A program made the position numbers and the translations under genes. A stretch of 64,000 bases of DNA from CAVWDU01 sp963753815 (GTDB lineage Bacteria; Pseudomonadota; Gammaproteobacteria; Pseudomonadales; Halieaceae): positions 141,567 through 205,566 of the forward strand of contig CAVWDU010000002.1 in the NCBI GenBank assembly GCA_963753815.1, written 5' to 3'. The notes below the pieces were generated by a model. That model worked only from the letters and a program-made list of their open reading frames with translations, ran no database searches and had not been told where the DNA came from. Shown piece by piece: positions 8,970 through 18,213 of the stretch. Position 1 is the first letter of the stretch. Each line of letters begins with the position of its first letter.

Positions 8970-9758
8970 ATGAAGTTGCAAGAGAGGGCCGGGGCCTATC
9001 GCATCCAGCTGGATGCCGTCACCAAAAGCTATGGCGGCGAACGGCCCGCGGTTAACAATCTCAACCTCACCATCGAGGGGGGTGAATTTTGTGTACTGCT
9101 CGGCACCAGCGGCTGCGGCAAGACCACCACCCTGAAAATGATCAATCGCCTGATCGAGCCCACCGCTGGCAGGATATTCGTAGGCGATAAAAATGTGCTC
9201 GACCAGGACCCTATCACCCTGCGGCGATCCATCGGCTATGTGATCCAGGCCGTCGGCCTGCTGCCCCATATGACGGTAGGCGAAAATGTGGCGCTTGTAC
9301 CCCAGCTTCTGGGCTGGCCGGCAGACAAGCTGGAAGCGCGGGGTAATGAACTCCTGGACCTGATCCATCTTCCTCATCGAGAGTTTGCCCATCGCCTGCC
9401 GTCGGAGCTCTCCGGCGGCCAGCGTCAGCGTGTTGGGTTCGCCCGGGCACTGGCGGCAGAGCCGCGGGTGATGCTGCTCGACGAGCCGTTTGGCGCACTC
9501 GACCCCATAACCCGGGACACCTTGCAAACGGAGTTGCATCAATTGCAGAGGCGGCTGGGATTTACCGCCGTGATGGTGACCCACGATATGACGGAAGCGT
9601 TGCTGCTGGCAGATCGTATCGTGATCATGGATGCCGGTGAGGTCATCCAGATCGGCACGCCCGCGCAGGTGATGGCCGAACCCGCATCGGACTTCGTGCG
9701 CGACCTGACGGCGACCCCCAGGCGGCAGGCCGCCGCCCTGGAACGACTCATCCATTGA
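8970..9758 (+). CDS. Glycine betaine/choline-type ABC transporter ATP-binding protein
   Basis: ATPase subunit of an OpuC/OsmV-like osmoprotectant importer. Walker A GTSGCGKTTTLKMI, Q-loop YVIQAVGLLPHMTVGENVA, signature LSGGQRQRVGFARAL, Walker B VMLLDEPFGALDP and H-loop VMVTHDMTEAL are all intact. The VGLLPHMTVGENVALVPQLLGW segment is characteristic of the quaternary-amine uptake family. 262 aa with little C-terminal extension, so no CBS domains. The frame is open upstream to 8790, but ATG 8970 matches the family start. Followed after 45 bases by the fused permease/binding protein. Confidence 0.92.
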   Translation: MKLQERAGAYRIQLDAVTKSYGGERPAVNNLNLTIEGGEFCVLLGTSGCGKTTTLKMINRLIEPTAGRIFVGDKNVLDQDPITLRRSIGYVIQAVGLLPHMTVGENVALVPQLLGWPADKLEARGNELLDLIHLPHREFAHRLPSELSGGQRQRVGFARALAAEPRVMLLDEPFGALDPITRDTLQTELHQLQRRLGFTAVMVTHDMTEALLLADRIVIMDAGEVIQIGTPAQVMAEPASDFVRDLTATPRRQAAALERLIH

Positions 9759-9803
9759 TACATCAATGCCTGGCAGTAATGCCAATCTGGCCCGGACCCG
9801 CCC

Positions 9804-11402
9804 ATGGAAACCTTTCTTGCCCAACTCGAGACATTGCCCCAGTATCTCGGCGGCCATCTGCTGCTGAGCGGGCTCGCTCTTACGTTCGGCATCATGCTAT
9901 CGGTGCCCCTGGGTATCTGGATCACCCGATCAAGCCGCCGCGAGCAGATGGTGATGGGGGTGGTTGGCGGGGTCCAAACGGTGCCTTCCCTGGCCTTACT
10001 TGCCCTGATGGTCCCACTGCTCGGCGGCTTGATCGGCATCGTTCCGGCACTGATCGCGCTGACGCTCTATTCCATGCTGCCCATACTGCAAAATACGGTC
10101 ACCGGCATCCAGGGCGTGGACAAGGACCTGGTGGAAGCGGCCCGTGGCATGGGCATGACGGCTCGCCAGCTGCTTTTCAAGGTGCAACTGCCGTTGGCGT
10201 CCCCGGTCATCATTGCCGGGATCAAGGTCGCCACCATCTGGGTTTTCGGCACTGCCACCCTTGCCACTCCCGTAGGCGCAGACAGCCTCGGCTACTACAT
10301 CTTCATGGGGCTCAATACCCGTAACGATGCGGTCACATTGTTCGGCTGCCTCGTGGCGATGGCCGTGGCGCTCCTGCTCTACAAACTGATCGGGGCGATT
10401 CAGGAATCAGTCGAAGCCCGTCGCACACGCAAAACCCTGGTGCTGGCTGCCGTCACGGCAGCAATCTTTATCGCGGGCATGGCGGTGCCCCTGACCAGCA
10501 CGCTGATGCGCCAGTCGGATACGTCCACCATCGCCGAAATCAACAGGGATGAGGTAGATGCCGGCGTGCCCGTTGAAGGCAGGCCCCTGGTCGGCATGCG
10601 CCTCAGGGTCGGGGGCAAAAACTTCACGGAAAGCTATCTGCTTTCGAACCTGCTCGCCATTCATCTGCGCGCGCAAGGCGCAGAGGTGGAATTGAGTACT
10701 GGCATGGGCAGCAAAGTGCTGTTTGATGCCACCCGCACCGGTTCCATCGATCTGTACGTGGATTACTCGGGCACGGTCTGGGCCACAGTCATGAAGCGCC
10801 AGGAAACGGAACTGCCGCAGCAAACCCTGATCGAAGTCAGCGACTATCTCCTGAAACAACATGGCATCGTCAGCGTGGGCAGAGTCGGCTTTGAGAACGC
10901 CTATGCCTTTGCGATGCGTCGCGACCGTGCCGATGAGCTCGGAATCCGCTCCATCGTCGATCTGAGCAGACACGCGCCGGATCTCAGGATCGCCGGAGAT
11001 TTCGACTTTTTCGGCCGGGCTGAAGGCAAGCTTGTACTGGAGGCCTACGATCTGCAATTCCAGCAGCGCCGCAATATGAATTCGCGGCTGATGTATGACG
11101 CCATTGCCGGAGGCCAGGTGGACGTGGTGACGGCTTACACAACCGACGGACAGATCCTGGCGTTTGATCTGCTGGTACTGGACGACCCAAAGGCCGCTTT
11201 TCCACCCTATGATGCGATCTTCCTGCTGTCGCCCGATGCCGGCCAGAATCCCCAGGTGGTAGACACCGTCAAATTGCTCGTAAACAGCATCAGCAACAAG
11301 AATATGCGCTGGGCCAACAAGAGCATCGACATCGACCAGAGGTCCGTTGGCGAAGTGGCCCGGGAACTCTATGAGCGGGTCAAATCGCGCATGCTGTTCT
11401 AG
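9804..11402 (+). CDS. Fused osmoprotectant ABC permease and substrate-binding protein
   Basis: 532-aa fusion. Residues ~1-210 form the permease with the EAA-type loop (VEAARGMGMTARQLLFKVQLPLA) and about five to six helices. A further transmembrane helix near 213-232 leads to a periplasmic OpuAC/OpuCC-type binding domain (~265-530) starting LVGMRLRVGGKNFTESYLLS, with SGTVWATVMKR and AIAGGQVDVVTAYTTDGQI. Conserved aromatic residues such as the Tyr/Trp pair of the ligand box are present. The fusion anchors the receptor to the transporter, as known for some OpuC/OpuF-type systems. Together with the upstream ATPase it forms a complete two-gene importer for glycine betaine, choline or a related compound. 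Confidence 0.92.
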   Translation: METFLAQLETLPQYLGGHLLLSGLALTFGIMLSVPLGIWITRSSRREQMVMGVVGGVQTVPSLALLALMVPLLGGLIGIVPALIALTLYSMLPILQNTVTGIQGVDKDLVEAARGMGMTARQLLFKVQLPLASPVIIAGIKVATIWVFGTATLATPVGADSLGYYIFMGLNTRNDAVTLFGCLVAMAVALLLYKLIGAIQESVEARRTRKTLVLAAVTAAIFIAGMAVPLTSTLMRQSDTSTIAEINRDEVDAGVPVEGRPLVGMRLRVGGKNFTESYLLSNLLAIHLRAQGAEVELSTGMGSKVLFDATRTGSIDLYVDYSGTVWATVMKRQETELPQQTLIEVSDYLLKQHGIVSVGRVGFENAYAFAMRRDRADELGIRSIVDLSRHAPDLRIAGDFDFFGRAEGKLVLEAYDLQFQQRRNMNSRLMYDAIAGGQVDVVTAYTTDGQILAFDLLVLDDPKAAFPPYDAIFLLSPDAGQNPQVVDTVKLLVNSISNKNMRWANKSIDIDQRSVGEVARELYERVKSRMLF

Positions 11403-11505
11403 GCCCGCTTGCCAAGGGCTACGGCCATTACCTGCGCGACGCGCGCGGTGGGCCGCCCCCCTGCTCTGGACGCTTAAGAGCTCCGCTGAGCGCGATTGCC
11501 ATTAT

Positions 11506-12162
11506 TCAGAGGTGCCCTCCGGCCGCGTTCCCTGCCGGTAGCAATAGCGACACCACCATCTCCGCCTGTCGTTCGACGAAGTCGGCATCTTGCGGCGAGC
11601 AGCCGAAAAGGCGCCGGCATTCCTCCCCGGCGGAGAAGACAAAAGCGCTGGCGCCGATGAACAGGTAGTAACGATGCGGGTCGGAACGACCCCAGACGAG
11701 TTCCGCCGCTTGCGGCATCACGGCTGCAAGGTTCTTCATCAGCGGGCGAATGTGCTGGTCGACGATATATTCGACACGCCACGAGGCCGCCACAGATTCC
11801 TGCATCATCAGCCGGTTCAATTCAGGATGCGCCGCACTGTAGCGCACGAATGCACGGACTATCCCACGCGCCGCTTCCAGCGGTGCAACCTCGACCAACG
11901 GTTCCACCTTGCCTAGGAAGTCCTTCTCAAGGGCGTCGAAAAGGCGATCAACCGCTTTGCGCCAGAGCTCATCTTTGTCGCCAAAGTGGTAGGCCACAAG
12001 GCCGCGCTTCACACCTGCCCGTTCCTCCAGCTGGCGCACGGATATACCCTCAAATCCGGAGAGGCTGAATACGCCTATCGCGGTATCGAGAAGCGCATTG
12101 CGGGTGTCCACGGCTCGTTGCTGGCGGCGCCGCTCTGCGGGCGCGCTGTTGTGCATCGACAT
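11506..12162 (-). CDS. TetR/BetI-family transcriptional repressor
   Basis: 218-aa regulator. The N-terminal helix-turn-helix is clear: TRNALLDTAIGVFSLSGFEG, ISVRQLEERAGVKRGLVAYH and FGDKDELWRKAVDRLF. The C-terminal ligand domain contains AARGIVRAFVRYSAAHPELN and a dimer-type end. ATG 12162 has CAGGAG eight bases upstream; further upstream codons are in the operator region. It is divergent from the VOC dioxygenase and hydroxylase genes and separated by two TGTCAYATGACA-like palindromes, so it most likely represses that aromatic-oxidation operon and itself, with a pathway intermediate as inducer (inference). Confidence 0.9.
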   Translation of the reverse strand: MSMHNSAPAERRRQQRAVDTRNALLDTAIGVFSLSGFEGISVRQLEERAGVKRGLVAYHFGDKDELWRKAVDRLFDALEKDFLGKVEPLVEVAPLEAARGIVRAFVRYSAAHPELNRLMMQESVAASWRVEYIVDQHIRPLMKNLAAVMPQAAELVWGRSDPHRYYLFIGASAFVFSAGEECRRLFGCSPQDADFVERQAEMVVSLLLPAGNAAGGHL

Positions 12163-12197
12163 GCGGGTGCTCCTGACTGGGTCGCAAAAAATAATAC

Positions 12198-12240
12198 TTG
12201 TCATATGACAAAAATACAATTACTATTTTCGTCACATGAC
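12198..12240. promoter_or_regulatory. Two palindromic TetR operator-like sites
   Basis: A perfect 14-base palindrome TTGTCATATGACAA occupies 12198-12211. A near-copy with core GTCACATGAC lies at 12231-12240. Their centres are 31 bases apart, about three DNA turns, so both face the same side of the helix. They lie between the divergent TetR gene and the VOC/hydroxylase operon, where a TetR dimer pair would block both promoters. The palindromes and spacing are seen directly; the regulator assignment is inference from position. Confidence 0.7.
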
Positions 12241-12300
12241 AAGTTTAAGAGGATTCGGACATGGACCAACCCGGTATACATCCAGATTCCGGCAGTCCCT

Positions 12301-13377
12301 ATGCGCGCTGTTGAGCGCGCTGTCGACCCAACGGTCAAGGTGCACGATCTCGCCATCATCGAATTCGCCGGCCCGGACACCGACAGGGCCTGGCGCTTTT
12401 TCACGGACTTCGGGCTCAGCGGATCCCGCGATGAACAGGGGAACCTGCTGTTCTCGGCTGAAGCCGGCGCCCCCGTCTGCCTCGTGTACCGACCGGCAGG
12501 CAAAGCCATGTTCGTCGGTCCGACGTTCGCCGTGCGCTCCCACGAGGAGCTGAACGCACTGCACAAGGACGCCGGCGCGACCCTGCCTGGCCCTCTGGCA
12601 CTGCCCGGTGCGCCGACCGGGGTGACACTGAGCGACCCGAACGGCGTGACCGTGAAGGTGGCGGTTTTCGACGACTGGCGCGCGCTACCGGATTGCGGCT
12701 CGCCCGGGCTGGTCAATCGCGGCTGTGATCGCCCGCGGGTGAATGCGCCGATTCGCCCGGCGCGCAACCCGTCGCGCGTACTACGACTGGGTCATATGGT
12801 ACTGGGCACACCCGAGTGGGAGCCGACCGCGCGCTTCTACATCGACACGTTTGGCCTGATTCCCTCCGACGTCCAGGCGTTACCCGACGGACGCCCGGCG
12901 GTTGCCTTTATGCGCTGCGACCGGGGAGACGACCCCGCCGATCACCATACGTTTGTCGTCGGCAGGCTGCCCTTCCTCGATTTCGAGCACGCTGCCTTCG
13001 AAGTGCCAGACCTGGACGCCGTCGGCATGGGCGCAGAGGTACTCAAGGACCAGGGTTTCCGCAGAGCCTGGGGCATCGGCCGCCACATTCTCGGCAGCCA
13101 GATCTTCGACTATTGGTTCGGCCCCGATGGCCGCAAGTTCGAGCACTTCGCCGATGGCGACCTGTTCGATGCCGCAATGCCGACCCGCTACCACGCGATG
13201 TCGGCAGCCGGGCTGGCAGCCTGGGGGCCGCCTGTGCCCAGCGCGTTCCTGAGGCCGCGCCTGGGATGGCACGAACTGAAACTACTGCTGGGAAACCTGT
13301 TCGGACGCTCTTCGTTTGGATTCAGGGAGTTGAAGCTGCTGGGCTCTGCGATGCGCAGCACGAGCCTGCCGGATTGA
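12301..13377 (+). CDS. Extradiol dioxygenase-like VOC family protein (possible N-terminal frameshift)
   Basis: 358-aa protein with two vicinal-oxygen-chelate modules. The first begins VKVHDLAIIEFAGPDTDRAW, the second VLRLGHMVLGTPEWEPTARFYIDTFGL. The metal-ligand positions H (HDLAIIEF; LGHMVLG), H (FEHAAFEVPDLD) and E (RKFEHF) are present, so it may be an active type I extradiol enzyme acting on a catechol-like product. ATG 12301 has no ribosome site. An ATG at 12261 has a good one (AAGAGGA, 7 bases) but its frame ends at a TGA (12312-12314) after MDQPGIHPDSGSPYARC. A one-base break there would join the two frames, so the true N-terminus may be 12261. First gene of the TetR-controlled operon. 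Confidence 0.82.
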   Translation: MRAVERAVDPTVKVHDLAIIEFAGPDTDRAWRFFTDFGLSGSRDEQGNLLFSAEAGAPVCLVYRPAGKAMFVGPTFAVRSHEELNALHKDAGATLPGPLALPGAPTGVTLSDPNGVTVKVAVFDDWRALPDCGSPGLVNRGCDRPRVNAPIRPARNPSRVLRLGHMVLGTPEWEPTARFYIDTFGLIPSDVQALPDGRPAVAFMRCDRGDDPADHHTFVVGRLPFLDFEHAAFEVPDLDAVGMGAEVLKDQGFRRAWGIGRHILGSQIFDYWFGPDGRKFEHFADGDLFDAAMPTRYHAMSAAGLAAWGPPVPSAFLRPRLGWHELKLLLGNLFGRSSFGFRELKLLGSAMRSTSLPD

Positions 13378-13474
13378 CTGCATATGGCGACGAAATGTCG
13401 CTCTGGCGCCGCACCGCTGACGGTCACCTGGATCTTGGCAGCCAGCGCAACACCATCGTTCGGGAGGATTTATC

Positions 13475-15001
13475 ATGACTGCTTCGCTGAAACCCCGGGT
13501 GCTCATCGTCGGTGCAGGTCCGACCGGTATGGCCCTGGCCAACCTGCTAGGCTGCGAGGGCATCGGCACGCTGATCATCGAGCGCAACCCCGGTTGTGTG
13601 CCGGAACCGCGCGCTATTGCCATCGACGGAGAATCGCTGCGCACGCTCCAGGCTGTGGGGCTGACTGAAACCGTGCTGCCGACACTCAAGCAGGGCCTGG
13701 TCGCGGACTACGTGAACGGCGACGGCGAGCGACTGTTCCAGACCGACCTCACGCCCAGGCCCTATGGGTTCTGCCTGCAGAACAGCTTCGACCAGCCTAC
13801 CCTGGAGCGGCAACTGCTGGCGGGGCTGGCCCGTTTCGACTGCATCGATGTGCGGCACAGCACATCCCTGCTGGAGTTTGAGCAGTCGGACGATGCTGTG
13901 AAGGCTGTCGTTCAAACCGCGGAAGAGGACCCCGTGGAAGTCGAGGCGGAATTCATGGTCGCCTGTGACGGTGGCCGCTCCAGCGTCCGTCAGGCCCTCG
14001 GGATCGCCATGGCCGGCGACCGGCTGCCACAGAAATGGCTGGTGATCGACACGGTCGACAAGGTGCTGAGCGGCGAACCACAATGCCGCTTTTTCTGCGA
14101 CCCCGCCCGCCCGGCCATGACCTTGCTACGCCCGGACGGAGAGCGCCGCTGGGAGTGGATGTTGCGGGACGGCGAGACCGACGGCGACATGCTCGCCACG
14201 CAGCGGATCAAGGACCTGCTGGCACCGCACACCGACCCGGAACAGGTCGACGTCTATCGCAAATGCGTTTACGGCTTCAGCGCGGTGGTAGCCGAACGCT
14301 TTCGAGAGGGCCGTGTGTTTCTCGCCGGTGATGCTGCCCATATGACCCCGCCCTTCGCCGGCCAGGGCCTGAACGCCGGCGTCCGGGATGCGCGCAATCT
14401 GTCATGGAAACTCGCCGCCACCCTTCGGGGTCAGCTGCCGATGTCACTGCTGGACAGCTACGACCTGGAGCGCCACGACGCCGCGAAGGAGGTCATCGAC
14501 CTCGCAGTCATGCTGGGCGACCAGATACAGCCGACCGACCCGCAGGCTGCGGCTGAGCGGGATGCCGTGTTCGCTGAATTGAACAAGGACCCGAAGCAGG
14601 CAGCCGCTTTCGGGCGTGACATCATAGCCCCGTTCTTCGACGTGCGACTCAAGCGCGGCTGGATCGCATCTGACGAGCAGGCCGGCCGCCTGCTGCCGCA
14701 GCCGGAGGTTATGGTCGAGGGCGAATCCGCCCTACTCGACGACGTTCTTGGCGACGGGTTCATCGCCCTCAACGGACTGGGCTACGAGGTGCCGGAGGCA
14801 TGGCGCGAGCATCCACTGTGGCAGGCCCTGAGCCCCAGGGAAGCCCCACTGGACCCGGCGTTGAACGCATTCATGGGTGAAAACACAGATTCACTGTTGC
14901 TGGTGCGACCCGACCGCTTTGTGCTGGCAACGCTGACCGGGGACAGCGCGCTGACTGCGCTGGACACGCTGTACCGCCAGTTGGCAGCCATACCGGACTA
15001 A
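13475..15001 (+). CDS. FAD-dependent aromatic hydroxylase (MhpA/PheA-type monooxygenase)
   Basis: 508-aa group A flavoprotein monooxygenase. FAD-binding GxGxxG is VLIVGAGPTGMALANLL at residues ~10-26; the DG motif is FMVACDGGRSSVRQALG near 165; the GD motif is RVFLAGDAAHMTPPFAGQGLN near 285, followed by GVRDARNLSWKLA. The C-terminal thioredoxin-like region is present but weakly conserved. Such enzymes hydroxylate phenols or hydroxyphenyl acids using NAD(P)H and O2, producing catechols suited to the upstream extradiol-type protein. GGGAGGATTTATC precedes ATG 13475. Substrate cannot be told from sequence. Confidence 0.92.
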   Translation: MTASLKPRVLIVGAGPTGMALANLLGCEGIGTLIIERNPGCVPEPRAIAIDGESLRTLQAVGLTETVLPTLKQGLVADYVNGDGERLFQTDLTPRPYGFCLQNSFDQPTLERQLLAGLARFDCIDVRHSTSLLEFEQSDDAVKAVVQTAEEDPVEVEAEFMVACDGGRSSVRQALGIAMAGDRLPQKWLVIDTVDKVLSGEPQCRFFCDPARPAMTLLRPDGERRWEWMLRDGETDGDMLATQRIKDLLAPHTDPEQVDVYRKCVYGFSAVVAERFREGRVFLAGDAAHMTPPFAGQGLNAGVRDARNLSWKLAATLRGQLPMSLLDSYDLERHDAAKEVIDLAVMLGDQIQPTDPQAAAERDAVFAELNKDPKQAAAFGRDIIAPFFDVRLKRGWIASDEQAGRLLPQPEVMVEGESALLDDVLGDGFIALNGLGYEVPEAWREHPLWQALSPREAPLDPALNAFMGENTDSLLLVRPDRFVLATLTGDSALTALDTLYRQLAAIPD

Positions 15002-15027
15002 GCAGTGACTAACTCTCAGGAACAGGC

Positions 15028-15174
15028 GTGGTAAGACTACCTCGAACCTACGTATTCGACGACAACGGCGATCCCTGGGAACATCTCCCGGAGGAAGCCA
15101 AGGCTATTCTCAAGCCAATGACAGCGCAGGCTATTCAGCGTATGCACCCGTGGCTGATCAAGCAACTGAACTGA
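15028..15174 (+). CDS. Small conserved-looking protein, 48 aa, function unknown
   Basis: A short frame starting GTG 15028, 26 bases after the hydroxylase stop, with CAGGAACAG just upstream as ribosome site. The protein is compact and charged: a TYVFDDNGDPWEHLPEEAKA segment, then ILKPMTAQAIQRMHPWLIKQLN to the stop at 15172. The composition is protein-like rather than noise, and it probably is translated with the hydroxylase operon. I do not recognise a family. The overlapping reverse-strand frame (15037-15255) has a less convincing composition. Confidence 0.5.
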   Translation: MVRLPRTYVFDDNGDPWEHLPEEAKAILKPMTAQAIQRMHPWLIKQLN

Positions 15175-15349
15175 TCTGTTCATCGATAATGAACCGGCAG
15201 GCCGAGGCACGTCGCGCGCGCCTGCTCCCTCAAGTTTCTGACCTGTGTTCGCCATTTACTGGAACAGCTCGGGCTCGCCCACCACCGAATACAGTGCGGT
15301 GCTCTTTTCGGTACGGATGCGAGGGCAACAAACCCGGCAGAAATAGCGT

Positions 15350-17614
15350 TTAAAGCCTGATTGGCAGATCCCTGATACGCCTACCGGTCGCCGCGAACAC
15401 TGCGTTGCCGATTGCCGGCGCTACCGCGATCAGGGGCGGTTCGCCCAGGCCAGTCGGGAATTCGGTGCTCTCAATAAAATTGATATCGAGTTGGGGTATA
15501 TCCGGCATACGCAGGGGTTTGTAGGTATCGAGGTTGGTGTCTTTGACCTGTCCATCCACAAACGTTGTCCCTTCATGCAGCGCGAGGCTGACGCCCCAAA
15601 GCGTGGCACTTTCCGCCTGCGCCAGTGCACCATCGGGGTGAACCACAGTACCGCAGTCGAGCGATTGCCAGATCTTATGCACTTTGACATCGCTTGTTTC
15701 AGCGTCGACTGAAACGTGGGCCACACAAGCCGTCCAGGTCGGTTTGTCGCGCTCCTGGCCGCTACCGACTGCTACGCCCAGTGCCTGGCCGGTGGGTAGT
15801 GGCCGACCCCAGTTCGAACGTTTTGCGACGTCGCGCAGAACAGTGGCAAGGCGTGCGGCGCCGTTGACCGCACGCGGTTCGTGACCTGCATTCCTGCCGG
15901 ATGCATCCAGCATCGATAGCCGGAAGTCGACGGGATCGACCCCGGCCCGGGCTGCCAGTTCATCCATAAACGACTCGACGCCCCAGGCAATCCAACCCGG
16001 CCCCACGGCGCGCAGCCAACCGGGGAGGAAGGTGTCTTGTGCCAGATCATTGTTGATAGCGCGTACCCGGTGATTCGGGAGCGTGTACCAGTGGTCGGCA
16101 CCATTGATCGAAAAACCGTCGAACTCGCCATTACCATCGACGCCTTCACTCATGAAGCCCGGTGCCATTGCCAGCGTCGGCCAGCCGGCGGCCGCCGCGT
16201 GCTCGATGCCGGTCAGGTTGCCATCGGCATCGAAGGATGCATCGAATCTGGCCACCGATGGCGAGCGCACGCAGTCGAAGCGACTGTCGGCGGGGCGCTG
16301 GAATATCAGTTTCACGGGCCTGCCCAGTTTTTTCGCAGCCAGCGCCGTGGGAATCATCTGGTCACCGAACAGCCGTCGGCCAAAGCCACCACCCAGGTAA
16401 TACTGATGCAGAACGATCGCCGATTCCTCGATCTCGAGCGCAGCGGCAAGATAGGGAATAATGAGGGATTGCCACTGGTTGCCGGCATGTACGTGACACA
16501 CACCGTCCTTGAACTCAACCAATGCGTTCTGTGGCTCCAGCGTGAAATGCAGCGCAGTGGCGGTACGATAGGTTGCCGTCATGGTGGACGCGGCCGCATC
16601 GCGGGCTGCCGTCACATTGCCCTCTTCGACGAATAGCGTACCGCTGTCAGCGTCGGCGACAAGTTCCTCGCCCCTGGCATGTATATCGGCCTCACTGACA
16701 GATGCCGTCGCACCGGCAGACCAATCCACCTTGACGGCTCCGGCGGCCTGCGCTGCCGCCGGGAAAGTATCGGCGATCACCAGCGCCCACCCCTGGAAGA
16801 GGTCACTGGGATCTTCAATCTCAAGACACTGACGGTAACCCGGGATATCCCGGGCCGCAGAGTCGTCGATGGACTTGATGCTGCTGCCATAGCGGGTGGG
16901 CGGGACCAACGGGTGTGCATACACCATATTCGGCAAATCTATATCCAGGCCGTAATGAGCCTCGCCGCGAGTTTTCTCCGGCACGTCCAACGCAGTCGCT
17001 GCACGGCCGATCAGGTTGCGCTGCGCGGCGGATTTGACCGGCATGGCGGCCATCTCGTCATCGCTGAATTGACGGTCAATGTCGCCTATTGCCACGATCT
17101 CGGCGAAGGGAACCTGCTTGTTCCCGGCGATAACGGCACCGCCTTCGGTGAGGCACTCATCGGCAGCTACACCGAGCATGTCCGCACCTGCATCGATCAG
17201 GATTTTGCGGCCTGCAGCGCCGGCTTTCGACAGCATCTCAAACGACGTTACCACCGACCAGGAGCCGCCGGTCACCATGTAGCCCCACCTCGGGTCACTG
17301 TCAACGTGCTCGATGGACACCTTGCTCCAATCGGCACCGAGTTCGTCGGCGACGATGCGAGCAAGCGCCGTACCGACGTGCTGTCCCATTTCCGCTTTTG
17401 CAATATTGACCTGTACGGCGCCGGTGTCGTCTACAACAAACCAGACCGACGGTGAAAAGTGTTTGCTGCCACCACCCGATGCGATATCGCTTGCTGCCTG
17501 GCTGCTGTTGCCACCCGGCAACACCGTGCCAAGCCCCATAACCAGGGTGGCGCCTGCTGAACGAGCGATAAACCTACGGCGACTCATTGTCACTGCTTCT
17601 TCTGGCGTTGCCAT
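15350..17614 (-). CDS. iorB: Molybdopterin-binding large subunit of an isoquinoline 1-oxidoreductase-like enzyme
   Basis: 754-aa member of the xanthine-dehydrogenase superfamily, single-subunit large chain of the IorB/aldehyde-oxidoreductase type. A Tat signal (MSRRRFIARSAGATLVMGLG) indicates export to the periplasm. Molybdenum-cofactor landmarks include YYLGGGFGRRLFGDQ, GWLRAVGPGWIAWGVESFMDELA and the C-terminal GLGEPPLIAVAPAIGNAV with the catalytic Glu. ATG 17614 begins 2 bases after the small subunit's TGA; the upstream ATG at 17686 lies inside that gene. The enzyme likely hydroxylates an N-heterocycle or oxidises an aldehyde using water. Confidence 0.9.
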   Translation of the reverse strand: MATPEEAVTMSRRRFIARSAGATLVMGLGTVLPGGNSSQAASDIASGGGSKHFSPSVWFVVDDTGAVQVNIAKAEMGQHVGTALARIVADELGADWSKVSIEHVDSDPRWGYMVTGGSWSVVTSFEMLSKAGAAGRKILIDAGADMLGVAADECLTEGGAVIAGNKQVPFAEIVAIGDIDRQFSDDEMAAMPVKSAAQRNLIGRAATALDVPEKTRGEAHYGLDIDLPNMVYAHPLVPPTRYGSSIKSIDDSAARDIPGYRQCLEIEDPSDLFQGWALVIADTFPAAAQAAGAVKVDWSAGATASVSEADIHARGEELVADADSGTLFVEEGNVTAARDAAASTMTATYRTATALHFTLEPQNALVEFKDGVCHVHAGNQWQSLIIPYLAAALEIEESAIVLHQYYLGGGFGRRLFGDQMIPTALAAKKLGRPVKLIFQRPADSRFDCVRSPSVARFDASFDADGNLTGIEHAAAAGWPTLAMAPGFMSEGVDGNGEFDGFSINGADHWYTLPNHRVRAINNDLAQDTFLPGWLRAVGPGWIAWGVESFMDELAARAGVDPVDFRLSMLDASGRNAGHEPRAVNGAARLATVLRDVAKRSNWGRPLPTGQALGVAVGSGQERDKPTWTACVAHVSVDAETSDVKVHKIWQSLDCGTVVHPDGALAQAESATLWGVSLALHEGTTFVDGQVKDTNLDTYKPLRMPDIPQLDINFIESTEFPTGLGEPPLIAVAPAIGNAVFAATGRRIRDLPIRL

Positions 17615-17616
17615 GC

Positions 17617-18075
17617 TCAGGCCTTTTTCACGTGACCGGCGGATTTGATCGCCTTGCGGATGCGGGTGTAGGCCATGCAACGACACAGGTTGCCGCTCAT
17701 CGCCGTGTTGATATCCTCATCATCGGGCGACGCATTTTTCGCCAGCAGGTCCGCTGCCTGCATGATCTGGCCCGACTGGCAGTAGCCGCACTGCGGCACC
17801 TGGTATTCCAACCAGGCTGCTTGCAGGGCCTTGCCTTCGGCGGAGTCCAGTCCTTCGATAGTGGTTACGTCGCGGTCGGCAACGACACTCACGGGGGTGA
17901 CACAGGACCGCGTTGCGGTGCCATCGATATGCACCGTGCAGGCACCGCACATTGCGATGCCACAACCGAACTTGGTGCCCTTGAGCTTCAGGTCGTCCCG
18001 AATGACCCAGAGCAGCGGCGTGTCGGGTGGAGATTCTGTCTTGACGTTGTCACCGTTGAGCTTGAATTTGATCAC
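17617..18075 (-). CDS. iorA: [2Fe-2S] small subunit of the isoquinoline 1-oxidoreductase-like enzyme
   Basis: 152-aa two-cluster ferredoxin subunit. The plant-type cluster motif GCGIAMCGACTVHIDG with its fourth Cys in RSCVTPV lies at 36-75; the second, XDH-type cluster is CGYCQSGQIM and NLCRCMAYTRI. It passes electrons from the molybdenum centre of the following large subunit to an external acceptor. Start is GTG 18075 (VIKFKLNGDN). No signal of its own, so it is probably co-exported with the Tat-tagged large subunit. Divergent from the Gfo/Idh gene at 18214. Confidence 0.92.
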   Translation of the reverse strand: MIKFKLNGDNVKTESPPDTPLLWVIRDDLKLKGTKFGCGIAMCGACTVHIDGTATRSCVTPVSVVADRDVTTIEGLDSAEGKALQAAWLEYQVPQCGYCQSGQIMQAADLLAKNASPDDEDINTAMSGNLCRCMAYTRIRKAIKSAGHVKKA

Positions 18076-18213
18076 GCGTCGTATCCTGAGTTTGCATTTG
18101 CCGCGTACCTATCGTGCTACTCAGGGAGAGCTACGTCAATGTGATTGCGAGAGCAGAAACCGAGTGTTTATGGAGTAGTATTGCTCTTCCAGTCAGTAAC
18201 CAAGGATAGCGTC

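Noticed and set aside
8796..9857. Minus-strand open frame of 353 codons
   Set aside because: Opposite strand of a well-supported ABC ATPase gene; His/Gln/Gly-rich without domains.
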